Both the position numbers and the translations under genes were made by a program. A stretch of 64,000 nucleotides of DNA. It comes from Brevibacillus brevis. GTDB lineage: Bacteria; Bacillota; Bacilli; Brevibacillales; Brevibacillaceae. How positions within the stretch are numbered: position 1 is the stretch's first letter; every line of letters begins with the position of its first letter. The stretch lies in contig NZ_LR134338.1 in assembly GCF_900637055.1 (NCBI RefSeq), positions 89,501 through 153,500 of the forward strand, in the 5' to 3' direction. Under the pieces are notes generated by a model, which was not told the origin of the DNA, ran no database searches, and worked only from the letters and a program-made list of their open reading frames with translations. Below are positions 26,140-37,867 of this stretch, piece after piece.

Positions 26140-26186
26140 CCGGATAGGAATAATAAGACAAGAACAAAAGGGAGTACGAGCCGTAG

Positions 26187-26954
26187 ATGGAACCTGTCAG
26201 CAACGTGCCGCTGTATGAAACAGAGCGCATCGATGATTTATTGACACATGAAATGAAAATAATCCAGAGCCACGAAGTGTTTTGCTTTTCAATGGACGCG
26301 GTTCTTTTGGCGCGATTCGCATCGGTGCCAAAGCGCGGAAAAGTACTGGATATGTGCACGGGCAATGGAGCTATACCGCTCATTATGACCACGCGTACGC
26401 CGGAAGCCAGTTTTGATGGAATCGAAATTCAAGAGCGTTTGTTCAGTATGGCGAGCCGCAATGTGACATTGAATGGTTTGAACGAACGAATTACGATGCA
26501 TCACGGCGATGTGAAGGATGCAGTGTCGTTGTTCGGGCACGGGAAGTACGATTTGATCACATGCAATCCGCCGTATATGCCTGCGACGAGCGGGGAGAAA
26601 AACATCAGCGAGCACTTTGCGATTGCCCGTCATGAAATTATGCTGTCCTTGGAGGATGTCATTCGCGTGGGGAGTCAGTTGCTAAAAACCGGTGGGAAGC
26701 TGGCGCTCGTACATCGATCCACACGTTTGATCGACATCGTTTCGCTTATGCGCCAATACGGCATCGAGCCGAAACGGATGCGTCTGGTTTATCCGCGTAG
26801 GGAAGCAGAGCCGAATATGGTTCTGATCGAGGGAATAAGGGGTGGAAAGCCGGAGCTGAGAATTCAGCCGCCGCTGATTGTGTATGAAAATGGAGAGCAA
26901 TACTGTGAAGAGCTACAGGAAATCTATTATGGCAGACGAGATTCCCTCGAGTAA
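26187..26954 (+). CDS. yabB: tRNA1(Val) (adenine37-N6)-methyltransferase-like protein
   Basis: A 255-aa class I methyltransferase with motif [16 protein letters not shown], the acidic end of beta-2 (DGIEIQERL) and the catalytic NPPY motif (ITCNPPYMP) of N6-adenine enzymes. Related to TrmN6/YfiC, which methylates A37 of tRNA-Val. The RNA target here is inferred from family. It overlaps yazA by 26 bp. Confidence 0.92.
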   Translation: MEPVSNVPLYETERIDDLLTHEMKIIQSHEVFCFSMDAVLLARFASVPKRGKVLDMCTGNGAIPLIMTTRTPEASFDGIEIQERLFSMASRNVTLNGLNERITMHHGDVKDAVSLFGHGKYDLITCNPPYMPATSGEKNISEHFAIARHEIMLSLEDVIRVGSQLLKTGGKLALVHRSTRLIDIVSLMRQYGIEPKRMRLVYPRREAEPNMVLIEGIRGGKPELRIQPPLIVYENGEQYCEELQEIYYGRRDSLE

Positions 26955-27204
26955 GAGTCACTATGTCTACATCCTGTCTTGTGCGGATGGGACACTCTAC
27001 ACCGGATATACGACAGAGCTGATCCGTCGCTTGGCTGCTCATAATGAAGGAAAGGGTGCCAAGTATACGAGAGGCCGCGGGCCAGTGGAGCTGCTCTATT
27101 GGGAAGAAGGAGCAGACCGTTCCTGGGGTCTCAAGCGTGAAGAGAGCATCAAACGATTAACGCGCAAGAAAAAAGAAGAATTGATTGGAGGGGCCTCCGA
27201 ATGA
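26929..27204 (+). CDS. yazA: GIY-YIG nuclease-family protein YazA
   Basis: A 91-aa UPF0213-type GIY-YIG domain: [20 protein letters not shown] supplies the YVY...YTG core, RRLAAHNEG the catalytic-type Arg and KREESIKRL the C-terminal helix. ATG 26929 follows AGGA at 26917; the longer frame would be embedded in yabB. Cellular substrate is not known. It overlaps rsmI by 4 bp (ATGA). Confidence 0.92.
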   Translation: MADEIPSSKSHYVYILSCADGTLYTGYTTELIRRLAAHNEGKGAKYTRGRGPVELLYWEEGADRSWGLKREESIKRLTRKKKEELIGGASE

Positions 27205-28073
27205 ATGTGCAACGCAGTTTTGCGTCAGAAGAAGCAGGAGTCCTTTATTTGGTGGCTACACCCATCGGTAATCTCGATGATATCACGGTGCGGTGTCTAA
27301 ATACGTTGCGTGAAGTCGATGTCATCGCGTGTGAAGATACGCGCCAGACGAGAAAGCTGCTGAATCATTTTCAGATCGAAAAACGTACGGTCAGCTATCA
27401 CGAGCATAATAAGGAAGCAAGTGGGAATGGGTTGTTGCAGTGGCTTGCCGAGGGCAAGAAAATTGCCTTAGTGAGTGACGCTGGCTTGCCGGCTATTTCC
27501 GACCCGGGTGCGGAGCTGGTACGAGATGCGACCGCAGCGGGATTTCCTGTCATCCCCGTTCCAGGTGCCAATGCGGCATTGACAGCGTTGATCGCTTCCG
27601 GTCTTCCCACGGATCGATTCGTTTTTTGCGGATTTATGGGTCGCGAAAACAAAGAAAGACGCGAAGAGCTGGAACGACTGAAGCGATATCCAGAAACGCT
27701 GATTTTTTATGAAGCTCCCCATCGGGTGGAAAAGACGCTTGCTGCCATGCAGGAAGTGTGGGGGAATCGGCGAGCTGTCCTGGCAAGAGAGCTGACAAAG
27801 CGCTACGAGGAATTTGTGCGTGGGACGTTGGACGAGCTGCTGGAATGGCTCAGAAGCGGCGAGGTGCGCGGTGAGTTTTGTGTCATTGTCGAAGGGAACA
27901 CCGGTCCGCTGGAAGCGGAAGCCGATGATACCTGGTGGCAGTCGCTGAGTATCGTGGAGCATGTGGATCATTATTGCGCACAAGGCATGGGGAAAAAGGA
28001 AGCCATCAAGCAAGCAGCCGATGATCGGAACGTATCCAAACGAGATGTTTACAACGAATATCATCGTGAATAG
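27201..28073 (+). CDS. rsmI: 16S rRNA (cytidine1402-2'-O)-methyltransferase
   Basis: A 290-aa tetrapyrrole-methylase-fold enzyme: [15 protein letters not shown] at the N-terminus, [13 protein letters not shown] in the SAM site and [20 protein letters not shown]. RsmI 2'-O-methylates C1402 in the ribosomal P site. Start overlaps the yazA stop, so translation is coupled. Terminator 20 bp downstream. Confidence 0.97.
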   Translation: MNVQRSFASEEAGVLYLVATPIGNLDDITVRCLNTLREVDVIACEDTRQTRKLLNHFQIEKRTVSYHEHNKEASGNGLLQWLAEGKKIALVSDAGLPAISDPGAELVRDATAAGFPVIPVPGANAALTALIASGLPTDRFVFCGFMGRENKERREELERLKRYPETLIFYEAPHRVEKTLAAMQEVWGNRRAVLARELTKRYEEFVRGTLDELLEWLRSGEVRGEFCVIVEGNTGPLEAEADDTWWQSLSIVEHVDHYCAQGMGKKEAIKQAADDRNVSKRDVYNEYHRE

Positions 28074-28090
28074 AAGGTAATGAGTGAGTA

Positions 28091-28121
28091 AAGCTGGCCG
28101 ATACGGTCGGCTTTTTTCTTT
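28091..28121 (+). terminator. Terminator after rsmI
   Basis: GCTGGCC/GGTCGGC stem, then a T-run. Confidence 0.75.
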
Positions 28122-28188
28122 TCGTCATGTCGACAGTGTATGTGAATACGATGGTAGGGAGCGCTGACGGTGTTTTCGGAAGGGATAG

Positions 28189-28854
28189 ATGGGGGGATCA
28201 GCGGTGAGTATTCGTGATTCTCGTTTTATTGTGAATACAGATGAAAAGGATGATCACTTCATATTTACGCTGCCGGTTACATGGAACAGTAGACCGTACG
28301 AATATGCCTGGGCCAAACAGTTTGCCAAACCGAATGACGTCGTGCTCGATTCGGCATGCGGGATCTGCCACCCATTCAAATTTTATTTGGCTGATCATTG
28401 TCGAGAAGTACACGCTTGTGATCTCGATAATCGGATATTGTCTAAGGAAGCGATCTATCAAGATATTGTGGACGTATTTGGGAAAAGAGTAGCAGACAGC
28501 TTGCCTGCACATTATTTTGACGGTATTCATTATTGTCGAGCCAATTTGACCTACTTGCCGTACTCGAATCAAAAGTTTGATACTGTATTTTGCATCTCTG
28601 TTCTCGAACATCTCGAAGACCCGATCATGGTGCAAGCATTTCGCGAATTTCACAGAGTGTTAAAAGACGATGGGGAGCTCGTACTCACTTTTGATTACCC
28701 GCTGATCAATTTAGCGCGGCTACAGCAAGTTTTGGGAGAGGTTGGACTACAGTTTTCTGGCGAAGTATCCTTTGAAATGCCGGCAGATGTGGTTTATTCT
28801 GATTTGTATGTACCCAGGCTGTTCTTCTTCCGAGCACTGTTGAAGAAAAAATAG
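28189..28854 (+). CDS. Class I SAM-dependent methyltransferase
   Basis: A 221-aa Methyltransf_11-type protein. Motif I is divergent, VVLDSACGICHPF, where a third glycine is usual. VHACDLDNR ends beta-2 and DTVFCISVLEHLEDP is motif II, with LKDDGELVLTFDYPL as motif post-II. GGAAGGG at 28178-28184 suits ATG 28189; GTG 28204 behind GGGGGGA is an alternative. Absent from the B. subtilis order between rsmI and abrB. Substrate unknown. Confidence 0.85.
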   Translation: MGGSAVSIRDSRFIVNTDEKDDHFIFTLPVTWNSRPYEYAWAKQFAKPNDVVLDSACGICHPFKFYLADHCREVHACDLDNRILSKEAIYQDIVDVFGKRVADSLPAHYFDGIHYCRANLTYLPYSNQKFDTVFCISVLEHLEDPIMVQAFREFHRVLKDDGELVLTFDYPLINLARLQQVLGEVGLQFSGEVSFEMPADVVYSDLYVPRLFFFRALLKKK

Positions 28855-28914
28855 CAAACAAATAGCCTTCGTGAGGCTCGTCCCACAAAGGCATGTTTAT
28901 GTAATCAAATGATA

Positions 28915-29163
28915 TTAGCGTTTAACAGGCATTTCAGTCAGGCAATCTTGGCACACAATTTTACCTTTAAAGTGAGATACTTTATCAGCGTTTCCACAGA
29001 AGATACATGCAGGCTCATACTTTTTCAGGATGATGCGCTCTCCGTCAACGTAGATTTCCAAAGCATCTTTCTCAGCGATACCCAGAGTGCGGCGCAATTC
29101 GATTGGAATAACAACACGACCCAATTCATCTACTTTGCGAACGATACCGGTTGATTTCATCAT
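28915..29163 (-). CDS. abrB: AbrB transition-state regulator with cysteine-pair C-terminal tail
   Basis: An 82-aa protein. Residues 1-50 are almost identical to B. subtilis AbrB (MMKSTGIVRKVDELGRVVIP, then IELRRTLGIAEKDALEIYVD), forming the swapped-hairpin DNA-binding domain. The C-terminus differs from the classic AbrB tail: CIFCG and CQDC, spaced 15 residues apart, look like a zinc ribbon. AbrB represses post-exponential genes during growth. GGGAGGAG on the minus strand precedes ATG 29163. The gene faces away from metS; its promoter carries a Spo0A-type box. Confidence 0.95.
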   Translation of the reverse strand: MMKSTGIVRKVDELGRVVIPIELRRTLGIAEKDALEIYVDGERIILKKYEPACIFCGNADKVSHFKGKIVCQDCLTEMPVKR

Positions 29164-29233
29164 AGCTAAAATCTCCTCCCAAAATCTGTATATGTCGATG
29201 CTATTGTTATACACTCATCATTTATCGTCAATA

Positions 29234-29284
29234 TTCGACATTTTCTGTTGGGATAATCATACCAGCCATTCCCAAAGGTGTCAA
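29234..29284 (-). promoter_or_regulatory. abrB promoter with Spo0A box
   Basis: On the minus strand: TTGACA (29284-29279), 17 bp, TATGAT (29261-29256), then the 0A box TGTCGAA (29240-29234) about ten bases after the expected start. B. subtilis abrB has 0A boxes in the same downstream position, where Spo0A-phosphate represses it. Confidence 0.8.
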
Positions 29285-29412
29285 CATGATTTTGACAATT
29301 CCTTGAAAAGCAAAATGTTTTTTCAAAACGAAAATGCTGTTAAAAAGTGTTTCTCGGAATGATGGAAGTGATATGGAAATTTTTATGGATAAAATTTACT
29401 GGGAGTATTGGG

Positions 29413-29459
29413 TGTCGAACAAGTCGACGAATGTCGAAACACAACATGGAGATTCGACA
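29413..29459. promoter_or_regulatory. Cluster of Spo0A-box-like heptamers
   Basis: TGTCGAA at 29413-29419 and 29432-29438 and its complement TTCGACA at 29453-29459, with GTCGAC at 29423-29428 between. They lie between the abrB promoter and the metS promoter. Confidence 0.55.
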
Positions 29460-29553
29460 AAAACTCCAAGTTTTCCCTTTTGCGCTTGTAATTTGTAAAG
29501 TTGGCATGGAGCGAGTGATAAAATTCCTTAGGAAAATGGGCTTGCCTAGGATG

Positions 29554-29581
29554 TTTACAAAACAGGTTGGTCGTGTACAAT
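29554..29581 (+). promoter_or_regulatory. metS promoter
   Basis: TTTACA (29554-29559), 16 bp, TACAAT (29576-29581), placing the start at about 29588, just ahead of the T-box leader. Confidence 0.7.
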
Positions 29582-29589
29582 AGAGGATA

Positions 29590-31947
<2,358 letters not shown>

Positions 31948-31974
31948 CGAGGGCAAGGAAAGGAAGGACCCATC

Positions 31975-32745
31975 TTGTTATTTGAAACCCATGCTCATCT
32001 AAATGCGAAGGAATTCGATGAAGATCGTGCAGACGTCATTGCTCGTGCGCAGGAAAATGGCGTCAGTACGATTGTGAACATCGGATTCAACGCTGAAACA
32101 ATTCCGACCTGCATGGATTTGGCTCATGCGTATGACTTTATTTACGCCGTCATCGGTTGGCATCCGCAAGACGCCAAGGACATGACGGACGAACATCTAG
32201 AATGGATCGAGGAACTCAGTCGTGATCCGAAAGTAGTGGGATTGGGTGAAATGGGCTTGGACTACTACTGGGATACGTCGCCACGTGATGTGCAGGCAGA
32301 GGTATTCCGCAAGCAGATTCGTCTGGCTCGCAAGCTCGACATGCCGATCATCATCCACAATCGCGATGCGCACCAAGACGTTTTGACGATCCTGAAGGAA
32401 GAGAAGGCAGCGGATGTTGGCGGCATCATGCATTGCTTCTCTGGTAGCTGGGAAACGGCGAAGCAGGCACTCGATATGAATTTTTACATTTCGTTCGGTG
32501 GTCCGCTTACGTTCAAAAATGCCAAGCAGCCAAAAGAAGTAGCAGCGAAGGTACCGCTAGACAAGTTGTTGATAGAGACGGATTGCCCTTATCTCACGCC
32601 GCATCCTTTCCGCGGAAAGCGAAATGAGAGTGGATATGTGCGCTACGTCTGTGAGGAAATGGCGAACATTCATGGTTTGTCTTACGAGGAAATGGCACAA
32701 ATTACCGCAGACAATGCCAGACGTCTTTTTCGCATGAACGGTTAA
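31975..32745 (+). CDS. tatD: TatD-family metal-dependent hydrolase
   Basis: A 256-aa TIM-barrel protein with the TatD metal ligands: ETHAHLNAKEF, GLGEMGLDYYWD, IIIHNRDAHQD, IMHCFSGS and IETDCPYL. Family members show Mg-dependent DNase or exonuclease activity. TTG 31975 follows AAGGAAGGA. It is 27 bp after metS, the conserved metS-tatD pair. Confidence 0.95.
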   Translation: MLFETHAHLNAKEFDEDRADVIARAQENGVSTIVNIGFNAETIPTCMDLAHAYDFIYAVIGWHPQDAKDMTDEHLEWIEELSRDPKVVGLGEMGLDYYWDTSPRDVQAEVFRKQIRLARKLDMPIIIHNRDAHQDVLTILKEEKAADVGGIMHCFSGSWETAKQALDMNFYISFGGPLTFKNAKQPKEVAAKVPLDKLLIETDCPYLTPHPFRGKRNESGYVRYVCEEMANIHGLSYEEMAQITADNARRLFRMNG

Positions 32746-32812
32746 GTAAACCTGTATCGAGGCATTTCCAGGAAGTGTGACCGCGTTTAAGCGGACAGTT
32801 TTCATGCGCTCC

Positions 32813-32847
32813 GGAAATATATAAGCGACTGTCACTTATATATTTCC
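32813..32847. repeat. Perfect 13-bp inverted repeat
   Basis: GGAAATATATAAG (32813-32825) and its exact complement (32835-32847) with a 9-base spacer, in the 470-bp stretch between tatD and yabE. No T-run follows, so it is not a standard terminator. Apart from this, the stretch holds one terminator and one promoter; a short open frame there (32901-33092) lacks support. Confidence 0.6.
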
Positions 32848-32860
32848 TACACGAAAATAA

Positions 32861-32904
32861 AAACGGGAAATCACGATTGATCACGTGATTTCCCGTTTTT
32901 TTGT
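32861..32904. terminator. Strong terminator after tatD
   Basis: AAACGGGAAATCACG pairs with CGTGATTTCCCGTTT, then TTTT; A-rich on the other side, so it may act both ways. Confidence 0.85.
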
Positions 32905-33071
32905 GTGAGGTAACCGGGTTCTACTCTATTTTGTCGACGCATACGATGAACAATGTGTCGAACGATTATTGTCCATCCGACATGGCTTCTCGACAGGTTT
33001 CTGCTACCATTCGCCATGCCTATTTTGCTAGTCTGATACCATTATCGCTTCAGCCAAAAGGGAGGGTAAAT

Positions 33072-33100
33072 TTGACAAAGCCGGGAAAGTGAAATACAAT
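33072..33100 (+). promoter_or_regulatory. yabE promoter
   Basis: TTGACA (33072-33077), 17 bp, TACAAT (33095-33100); leader of ~110 nt before ATG 33216. Confidence 0.75.
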
Positions 33101-33215
33101 CAAAGCCGACCTTGTGAAGTACCGGCCACTTCCAGAATATTAGTGCAATTACATCGACCCTTACCTGGCTAGACAAGAAGAGCCTTGTGCTTTTCTAGGA
33201 AAAGGAGTGTGGGAA

Positions 33216-34313
33216 ATGGAGTTACGCGCGATATGGGATAGGTATAAGAATCGTGGGTTAGTCATGTTTGGCTGCCTTGCTCTTGTCCTCGTTCCCATGA
33301 TTGGCTATTTCTCTGCCCAGGCTACTCAGCCAAAACAGGTCACTTTTTCGTTGGACGGAGAAAGCAAGACGGTCGCTACAAAAGCCAAGACCGTTGAGCA
33401 GTTCTTAACCGAGAGAAACATTACGGTAACGGAAAAGGATTCCCTTCAACCGACACCAGAGACGAAGCTAAAAGACGGAGCACTCATTACTTTATATACG
33501 ACCTGGTCCATACCAATCCAGGTTGACGGGCAGAAAAAAACGATAGAGACACTTAGTCGTGATGTTGCTGGTGCGTTGAAGGACGGCGGCATCGTGCTAG
33601 GTGAGAAGGACCGGGTAGAACCGGCATTGACCGCTACACTTACCAAGGACTCCTCGATCAGCGTTAAGCGGGTTGTTGAGAAAATGGTAAAAGTCGATGA
33701 GCGAGTCACCTTTCAAGAAATACGCAAAAATGATCCAGCGCTGGAAAAAGGTAAGACCCGCGTATTACAGAGCGGGCAAGAAGGTAAGGCAATTGCACAC
33801 TACAAGCTAGTCATGGAAGATGGAAAAGAAGTCTCCCGTGATCTGGTCAAAAGAGATGTCCTTGTACCGAAGAAAGATAATGTCGTAGCCGTGGGTACCG
33901 CAGTCCCAACGTTGCAGAAAAAGGGTCAACCAGATCGGGTCCTGGTTGCTTCTGCAGCGGGTCCGGTCTCGCGTGGTGGAAAAGTGTTTAGGCCGAAAAA
34001 AGTACTGAACGGGGTTACCCTGACTGCTTATACTCCTGCGGGAGGTGGCAAACACCCAAGCTCGCCGGGCTATGGACGCACATCGACAGGGGTAAAAGCC
34101 AAGGTTGGTCACACAATCGCTGTAGATCCTAAAGTCATTCCGTATGGATGGTGGGTGTACATTGAAGGTGTTGGGTATCGTCGAGCTGAAGATACGGGCG
34201 GTGCCATGAAAGGTGGCAAAATCGACGTATTCGTAGGCACGGAATCCGAGGCGAGGAAATTCGGTCGAAAGCGCAACAAAACTGTATATATCATTGGACC
34301 ACAGAAGCCTTAG
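33216..34313 (+). CDS. yabE: Cell-wall protein with DUF348, G5 and 3D domains (YabE/RpfB-like)
   Basis: A 365-aa exported protein. A signal or anchor helix (residues ~14-35, GLVMFGCLALVLVPMIGYFSA) precedes two DUF348 ubiquitin-like repeats (VTFSLDGESKTVATKAKTVE; IPIQVDGQKKTIETLSRDV). A G5 domain (about 150-225) follows, then a C-terminal 3D domain with AYTPAGGGKHPSSPGYGRTSTG, VDPKVIPYGWWVYIEG and AEDTGGAMKGGKIDVFV. The three aspartates of the lytic-transglycosylase-like fold are present. Expected to remodel peptidoglycan outside the membrane. AAAGGAG at 33201-33207 favours ATG 33216. Confidence 0.93.
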   Translation: MELRAIWDRYKNRGLVMFGCLALVLVPMIGYFSAQATQPKQVTFSLDGESKTVATKAKTVEQFLTERNITVTEKDSLQPTPETKLKDGALITLYTTWSIPIQVDGQKKTIETLSRDVAGALKDGGIVLGEKDRVEPALTATLTKDSSISVKRVVEKMVKVDERVTFQEIRKNDPALEKGKTRVLQSGQEGKAIAHYKLVMEDGKEVSRDLVKRDVLVPKKDNVVAVGTAVPTLQKKGQPDRVLVASAAGPVSRGGKVFRPKKVLNGVTLTAYTPAGGGKHPSSPGYGRTSTGVKAKVGHTIAVDPKVIPYGWWVYIEGVGYRRAEDTGGAMKGGKIDVFVGTESEARKFGRKRNKTVYIIGPQKP

Positions 34314-34341
34314 GACAGGAGCGATTGCTCCTGTTCTTCTG
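34312..34341 (+). terminator. Terminator after yabE
   Basis: AGGACAGGAGC and GCTCCTGTTCT arms; T-rich but interrupted tail. Confidence 0.6.
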
Positions 34342-34423
34342 TTTCCTCTATGGTAATTGTGATAAGCTGTTTGTTAGTAAGACGATCCTCTTTTGCCAAA
34401 TGTTACATGTATTTTTGGCTTTG

Positions 34424-34457
34424 GGTACGATTTTTTTTGGAACACTAGTATCGTACC
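34424..34457. repeat. 8-bp inverted repeat ahead of rnmV
   Basis: GGTACGAT and ATCGTACC separated by an 18-base T-rich loop, 25 bp upstream of the rnmV ATG. Confidence 0.4.
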
Positions 34458-34481
34458 GACTTTGTACGAAAGTGGGAGCAC

Positions 34482-35033
34482 ATGATGAAGATCAAAGAAG
34501 TCATCGTGGTGGAAGGACGAGACGATACCGCAGCTATCAAGCGTGCGGTTAATGCCGATACGATTGAAACTGGCGGTTCTGCGATTCATAAAAGAACGAT
34601 TGAAAAAATCAGGCTGGCACAACAAAAACGCGGTGTTATTATTTTCACAGACCCTGATTATCAAGGGGAGCGCATCCGAAAAATTATCAGCAAGTCGGTT
34701 CCAGGCTGCAAGCACGCATTTATTACCCAGGAGGATGGGACCAAAAAGGGCGACATCGGCGTTGAGAACGCGACACCTGACGTGATTATTCGTGCACTCT
34801 CAGAAGTACGTACCGAAATGGCGGAAACGGCTGGAGAGATTACCTCTGACGATTTGTTGGCAAATGGCCTGACGTCCGGAGTAGATGCCAAAGAACGCAG
34901 AATTAAGCTGGGAGAAGCATTGGGGATCGGATACGCCAATGCCAAGCAAATGCTGCAGCGGCTCAATGCCTTCCAAATCAGTCGAGCAGAATTCGAAGCG
35001 GCCATTGCGGCCATTAATAAAGAGAGGGAGTAA
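34482..35033 (+). CDS. rnmV: Ribonuclease M5
   Basis: A 183-aa TOPRIM nuclease: IKEVIVVEGRDDTAAIKRAV supplies the catalytic Glu and IIFTDPDYQGERIRK the DxD-like pair. RNase M5 matures 5S rRNA with help from L18. The C-terminal half is helical. Followed by rsmA after 3 bp, the conserved pair. GGGAG at 34470 serves ATG 34482 (or 34485). Confidence 0.96.
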   Translation: MMKIKEVIVVEGRDDTAAIKRAVNADTIETGGSAIHKRTIEKIRLAQQKRGVIIFTDPDYQGERIRKIISKSVPGCKHAFITQEDGTKKGDIGVENATPDVIIRALSEVRTEMAETAGEITSDDLLANGLTSGVDAKERRIKLGEALGIGYANAKQMLQRLNAFQISRAEFEAAIAAINKERE

Positions 35034-35930
<897 letters not shown>

Positions 35931-35943
35931 ATCGTATAGACGA

Positions 35944-35992
35944 CCCCCTTATTTTTGGGCGAGATTCCCAAAGAATGGGGGTTTTTGCGTGT
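35944..35992 (+). terminator. Terminator after rsmA
   Basis: CCCCCTT...TTTGGG and CCCAAAG...GGGGG arms, then TTTTT. Confidence 0.75.
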
Positions 35993-36051
35993 TTATGCCC
36001 TTTATGCATATCATTTGACAAATATCTACGTTTTTTATGAAAAAAACCCCG

Positions 36052-36121
36052 TTGACAAAATATCGGCAGGGTTGCTATAATTTTTTATTTCTTTGACAAA
36101 ATATAAGGGAGCTGTTATAAT
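36052..36121 (+). promoter_or_regulatory. Tandem veg promoters
   Basis: P1: TTGACA (36052-36057), 18 bp, TATAAT (36076-36081). P2: TTGACA (36093-36098), 17 bp, TATAAT (36116-36121). Both begin TTGACAAAATAT, and a third TTGACAAATAT lies at 36015 without a good -10. Perfect hexamers predict strong constitutive expression, as known for B. subtilis veg. Confidence 0.9.
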
Positions 36122-36146
36122 AGATGTAAGCGAGGTGGATGGAACA

Positions 36147-36419
36147 ATGGCAAGAAACGCGTTACTTGACATTAAACGTAGTTTAGACGGACACATTGGT
36201 GAGCGCATCCTGCTTAAGGCTAATGGCGGTCGCCGCAAAACCGTTGAACGTAGTGGCATCCTCGAAGAAACTTACCCATCTGTGTTTGTGGTAAAGCTGG
36301 ATGACGACCAACTCTTTGAGCGGGTATCTTACAGCTATGCTGACATCTTGACGGAAACAGTAGAATTGACGGTGTGCCGCGAAAACGAGCACATCCGCAT
36401 CACATTTGTACAACAGTAG
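36147..36419 (+). CDS. veg: Veg protein
   Basis: A 90-aa protein starting [20 protein letters not shown] and containing [20 protein letters not shown], the hallmark of the Veg family. In B. subtilis Veg promotes biofilm-matrix gene expression by opposing SinR. GAGGTGG at 36132-36138 sets ATG 36147; the frame runs upstream into the P2 promoter but cannot be translated from there. A monocistronic gene with its own terminator. Confidence 0.95.
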   Translation: MARNALLDIKRSLDGHIGERILLKANGGRRKTVERSGILEETYPSVFVVKLDDDQLFERVSYSYADILTETVELTVCRENEHIRITFVQQ

Positions 36420-36450
36420 AGCCCTTTTGGGTTCTACTGTTTTGTTTTTT
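36413..36450 (+). terminator. Terminator after veg
   Basis: ACAGTAGAGCCC and GGGTTCTACTGT arms, overlapping the stop region, then a T-rich tail. Confidence 0.85.
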
Positions 36451-36480
36451 ATATCGAAAAGCTCTGAACATTTGGTTGAG

Positions 36481-36510
36481 GCAATAAAAAGAACGGTATG
36501 GAGCACACTA
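36481..36510 (+). promoter_or_regulatory. Weak sigma-G-type promoter candidate for sspF
   Basis: CACACTA (36504-36510) matches six of seven positions of the sigma-G -10 CATACTA. The -35 (GCAATA, 17 bp away) is a poor match. Placement before the ribosome site fits. Confidence 0.35.
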
Positions 36511-36536
36511 AGCCTGTCAACGAGAAGGAGGGTGCT

Positions 36537-36716
36537 ATGGGTCGCAGACGAGGACTGATGTCAGAGCAGTTTAAGATGGAGCTGGCCAAAGAGCTTGGGT
36601 TTTACGATACGGTAAAAGCCGAGGGTTGGGGAGGCATCACGACACGGGACGCGGGTAACATGGTCAAGCGCGCTGTTCAGCTTGCTGAGGAAGCATTAGC
36701 CGCTAAGCGATTGTAA
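36537..36716 (+). CDS. sspF: Alpha/beta-type small acid-soluble spore protein SspF
   Basis: A 59-aa [24 protein letters not shown] then [22 protein letters not shown], covering both conserved SASP helices and the GPR cleavage-type site ELAKELGF. SASPs coat spore DNA and protect it from UV. AAGGAGGG at 36525-36532 selects ATG 36537. The position between veg and ispE matches B. subtilis. Confidence 0.96.
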   Translation: MGRRRGLMSEQFKMELAKELGFYDTVKAEGWGGITTRDAGNMVKRAVQLAEEALAAKRL

Positions 36717-36771
36717 CGTTTGGGTTTGACCGTACGAACGTTTCTCACCATATAAACACTCGTTGACAAGG

Positions 36772-36796
36772 GCCGGGGCATCCCGGCTTTTTTTCT
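36772..36796 (+). terminator. Terminator after sspF
   Basis: GCCGGG/CCCGGC stem, then TTTTTTT. Confidence 0.8.
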
Positions 36797-36883
36797 ATAA
36801 AGGGAGCTGAATTTTCGAAATACCCATAATGATCTCGATCCTATTCTTTTTAATTGATCAAGTGGCATGGGAGAGTTTGCCTA

Positions 36884-36892
36884 TGCTACAAT
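36884..36892 (+). promoter_or_regulatory. Extended -10 candidate for ispE
   Basis: TGCTACAAT, a TGn-type extended -10, with no clear -35; ~40 bp before the ispE start. Confidence 0.4.
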
Positions 36893-36933
36893 AAGAGACT
36901 AGGAAATTTAGAAAGTAGGCAGAGGTGAATTAC

Positions 36934-37812
36934 GTGCGTATCTCGGTCAAAGCTCCGGCCAAAATTAATTTGACTCTCGACGTGCTTGCCAAACGGCCGG
37001 ACGGTTATCACGAAGTAGAAATGGTGATGACAACCGTAGACTTGGCAGATCGTGTGGACATGACTCTACGCGAAGATGGTGAGATTACGCTGGACTGTTC
37101 TGCCAGCTTCGTACCGGATGATATCCGTAACCACGCATATAAAGCGGCAACGCTCATGAAAGAAAAATTTCAAGTACGCCAGGGCGTACACTTGTATATC
37201 GACAAGCAAATTCCGGTTGCGGCTGGACTGGCAGGTGGCAGCAGTGATGCAGCGGCAACACTGCGCGGCTTGAACCAATTGTGGAATCTCGGGTTGACCA
37301 GAGATGAGCTGGCTAAAATCGGAGCGGAGATTGGCTCTGATGTGCCATTTTGCGTTTATGGTGGAACAGCGCTGGCGACAGGGCGTGGCGAACAGATCGC
37401 GCACCTGGGAGCGCCTGCACCGTGCTGGGTGATTCTAGCTAAGCCGCCGATCGGAGTATCTACCCCGGATGTATACGGAAACCTGCGTGTTGCCCAGATC
37501 GATAATCATCCCGATACCAAACAAATGCTGCAAGCCATCGCGACCCAAGACTTTTCACTCATGTGCCAATCTCTTGGAAATGTGTTGGAGAACGTCACGC
37601 TCTCGCTCCATCCACAAGTAAGACAAATCAAGGATCTCATGATCGCTTCGGGGGCAGATGGTGTCCTGATGTCTGGCAGCGGCCCTACTGTGTTTGCTCT
37701 TGTGCAAAAGGAAGCGAAAGTGCATCGGATCTACAACGCGTTGCGAGGTTTTGTCAAAGATGTGTTTGTTGTCCGAATGTTAGGCGCTCAAGATGGGGAA
37801 ATACTTGCATAA
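36934..37812 (+). CDS. ispE: 4-diphosphocytidyl-2-C-methyl-D-erythritol kinase
   Basis: A 292-aa GHMP kinase. [25 protein letters not shown] at the start, ATP loop [16 protein letters not shown] near residue 95, and [14 protein letters not shown] near the C-terminus. It phosphorylates CDP-ME in the MEP isoprenoid pathway. AGAGGTGA at 36921-36928 is spaced correctly for GTG 36934; GTG 36925 would overlap the site. Confidence 0.97.
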   Translation: MRISVKAPAKINLTLDVLAKRPDGYHEVEMVMTTVDLADRVDMTLREDGEITLDCSASFVPDDIRNHAYKAATLMKEKFQVRQGVHLYIDKQIPVAAGLAGGSSDAAATLRGLNQLWNLGLTRDELAKIGAEIGSDVPFCVYGGTALATGRGEQIAHLGAPAPCWVILAKPPIGVSTPDVYGNLRVAQIDNHPDTKQMLQAIATQDFSLMCQSLGNVLENVTLSLHPQVRQIKDLMIASGADGVLMSGSGPTVFALVQKEAKVHRIYNALRGFVKDVFVVRMLGAQDGEILA

Positions 37813-37867
37813 ACCCGTATGGAAATGATACATTATCAGCATAATATTCGGTTTTGGAGGAAGAGCC

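Noticed and set aside
32901..33092. 63-residue open frame between tatD and yabE
   Set aside because: No ribosome site, composition unlike a protein, and overlaps a promoter and terminator.
33101..33215. Possible c-di-AMP riboswitch before yabE
   Set aside because: The leader lacks the conserved motifs of the ydaO class.
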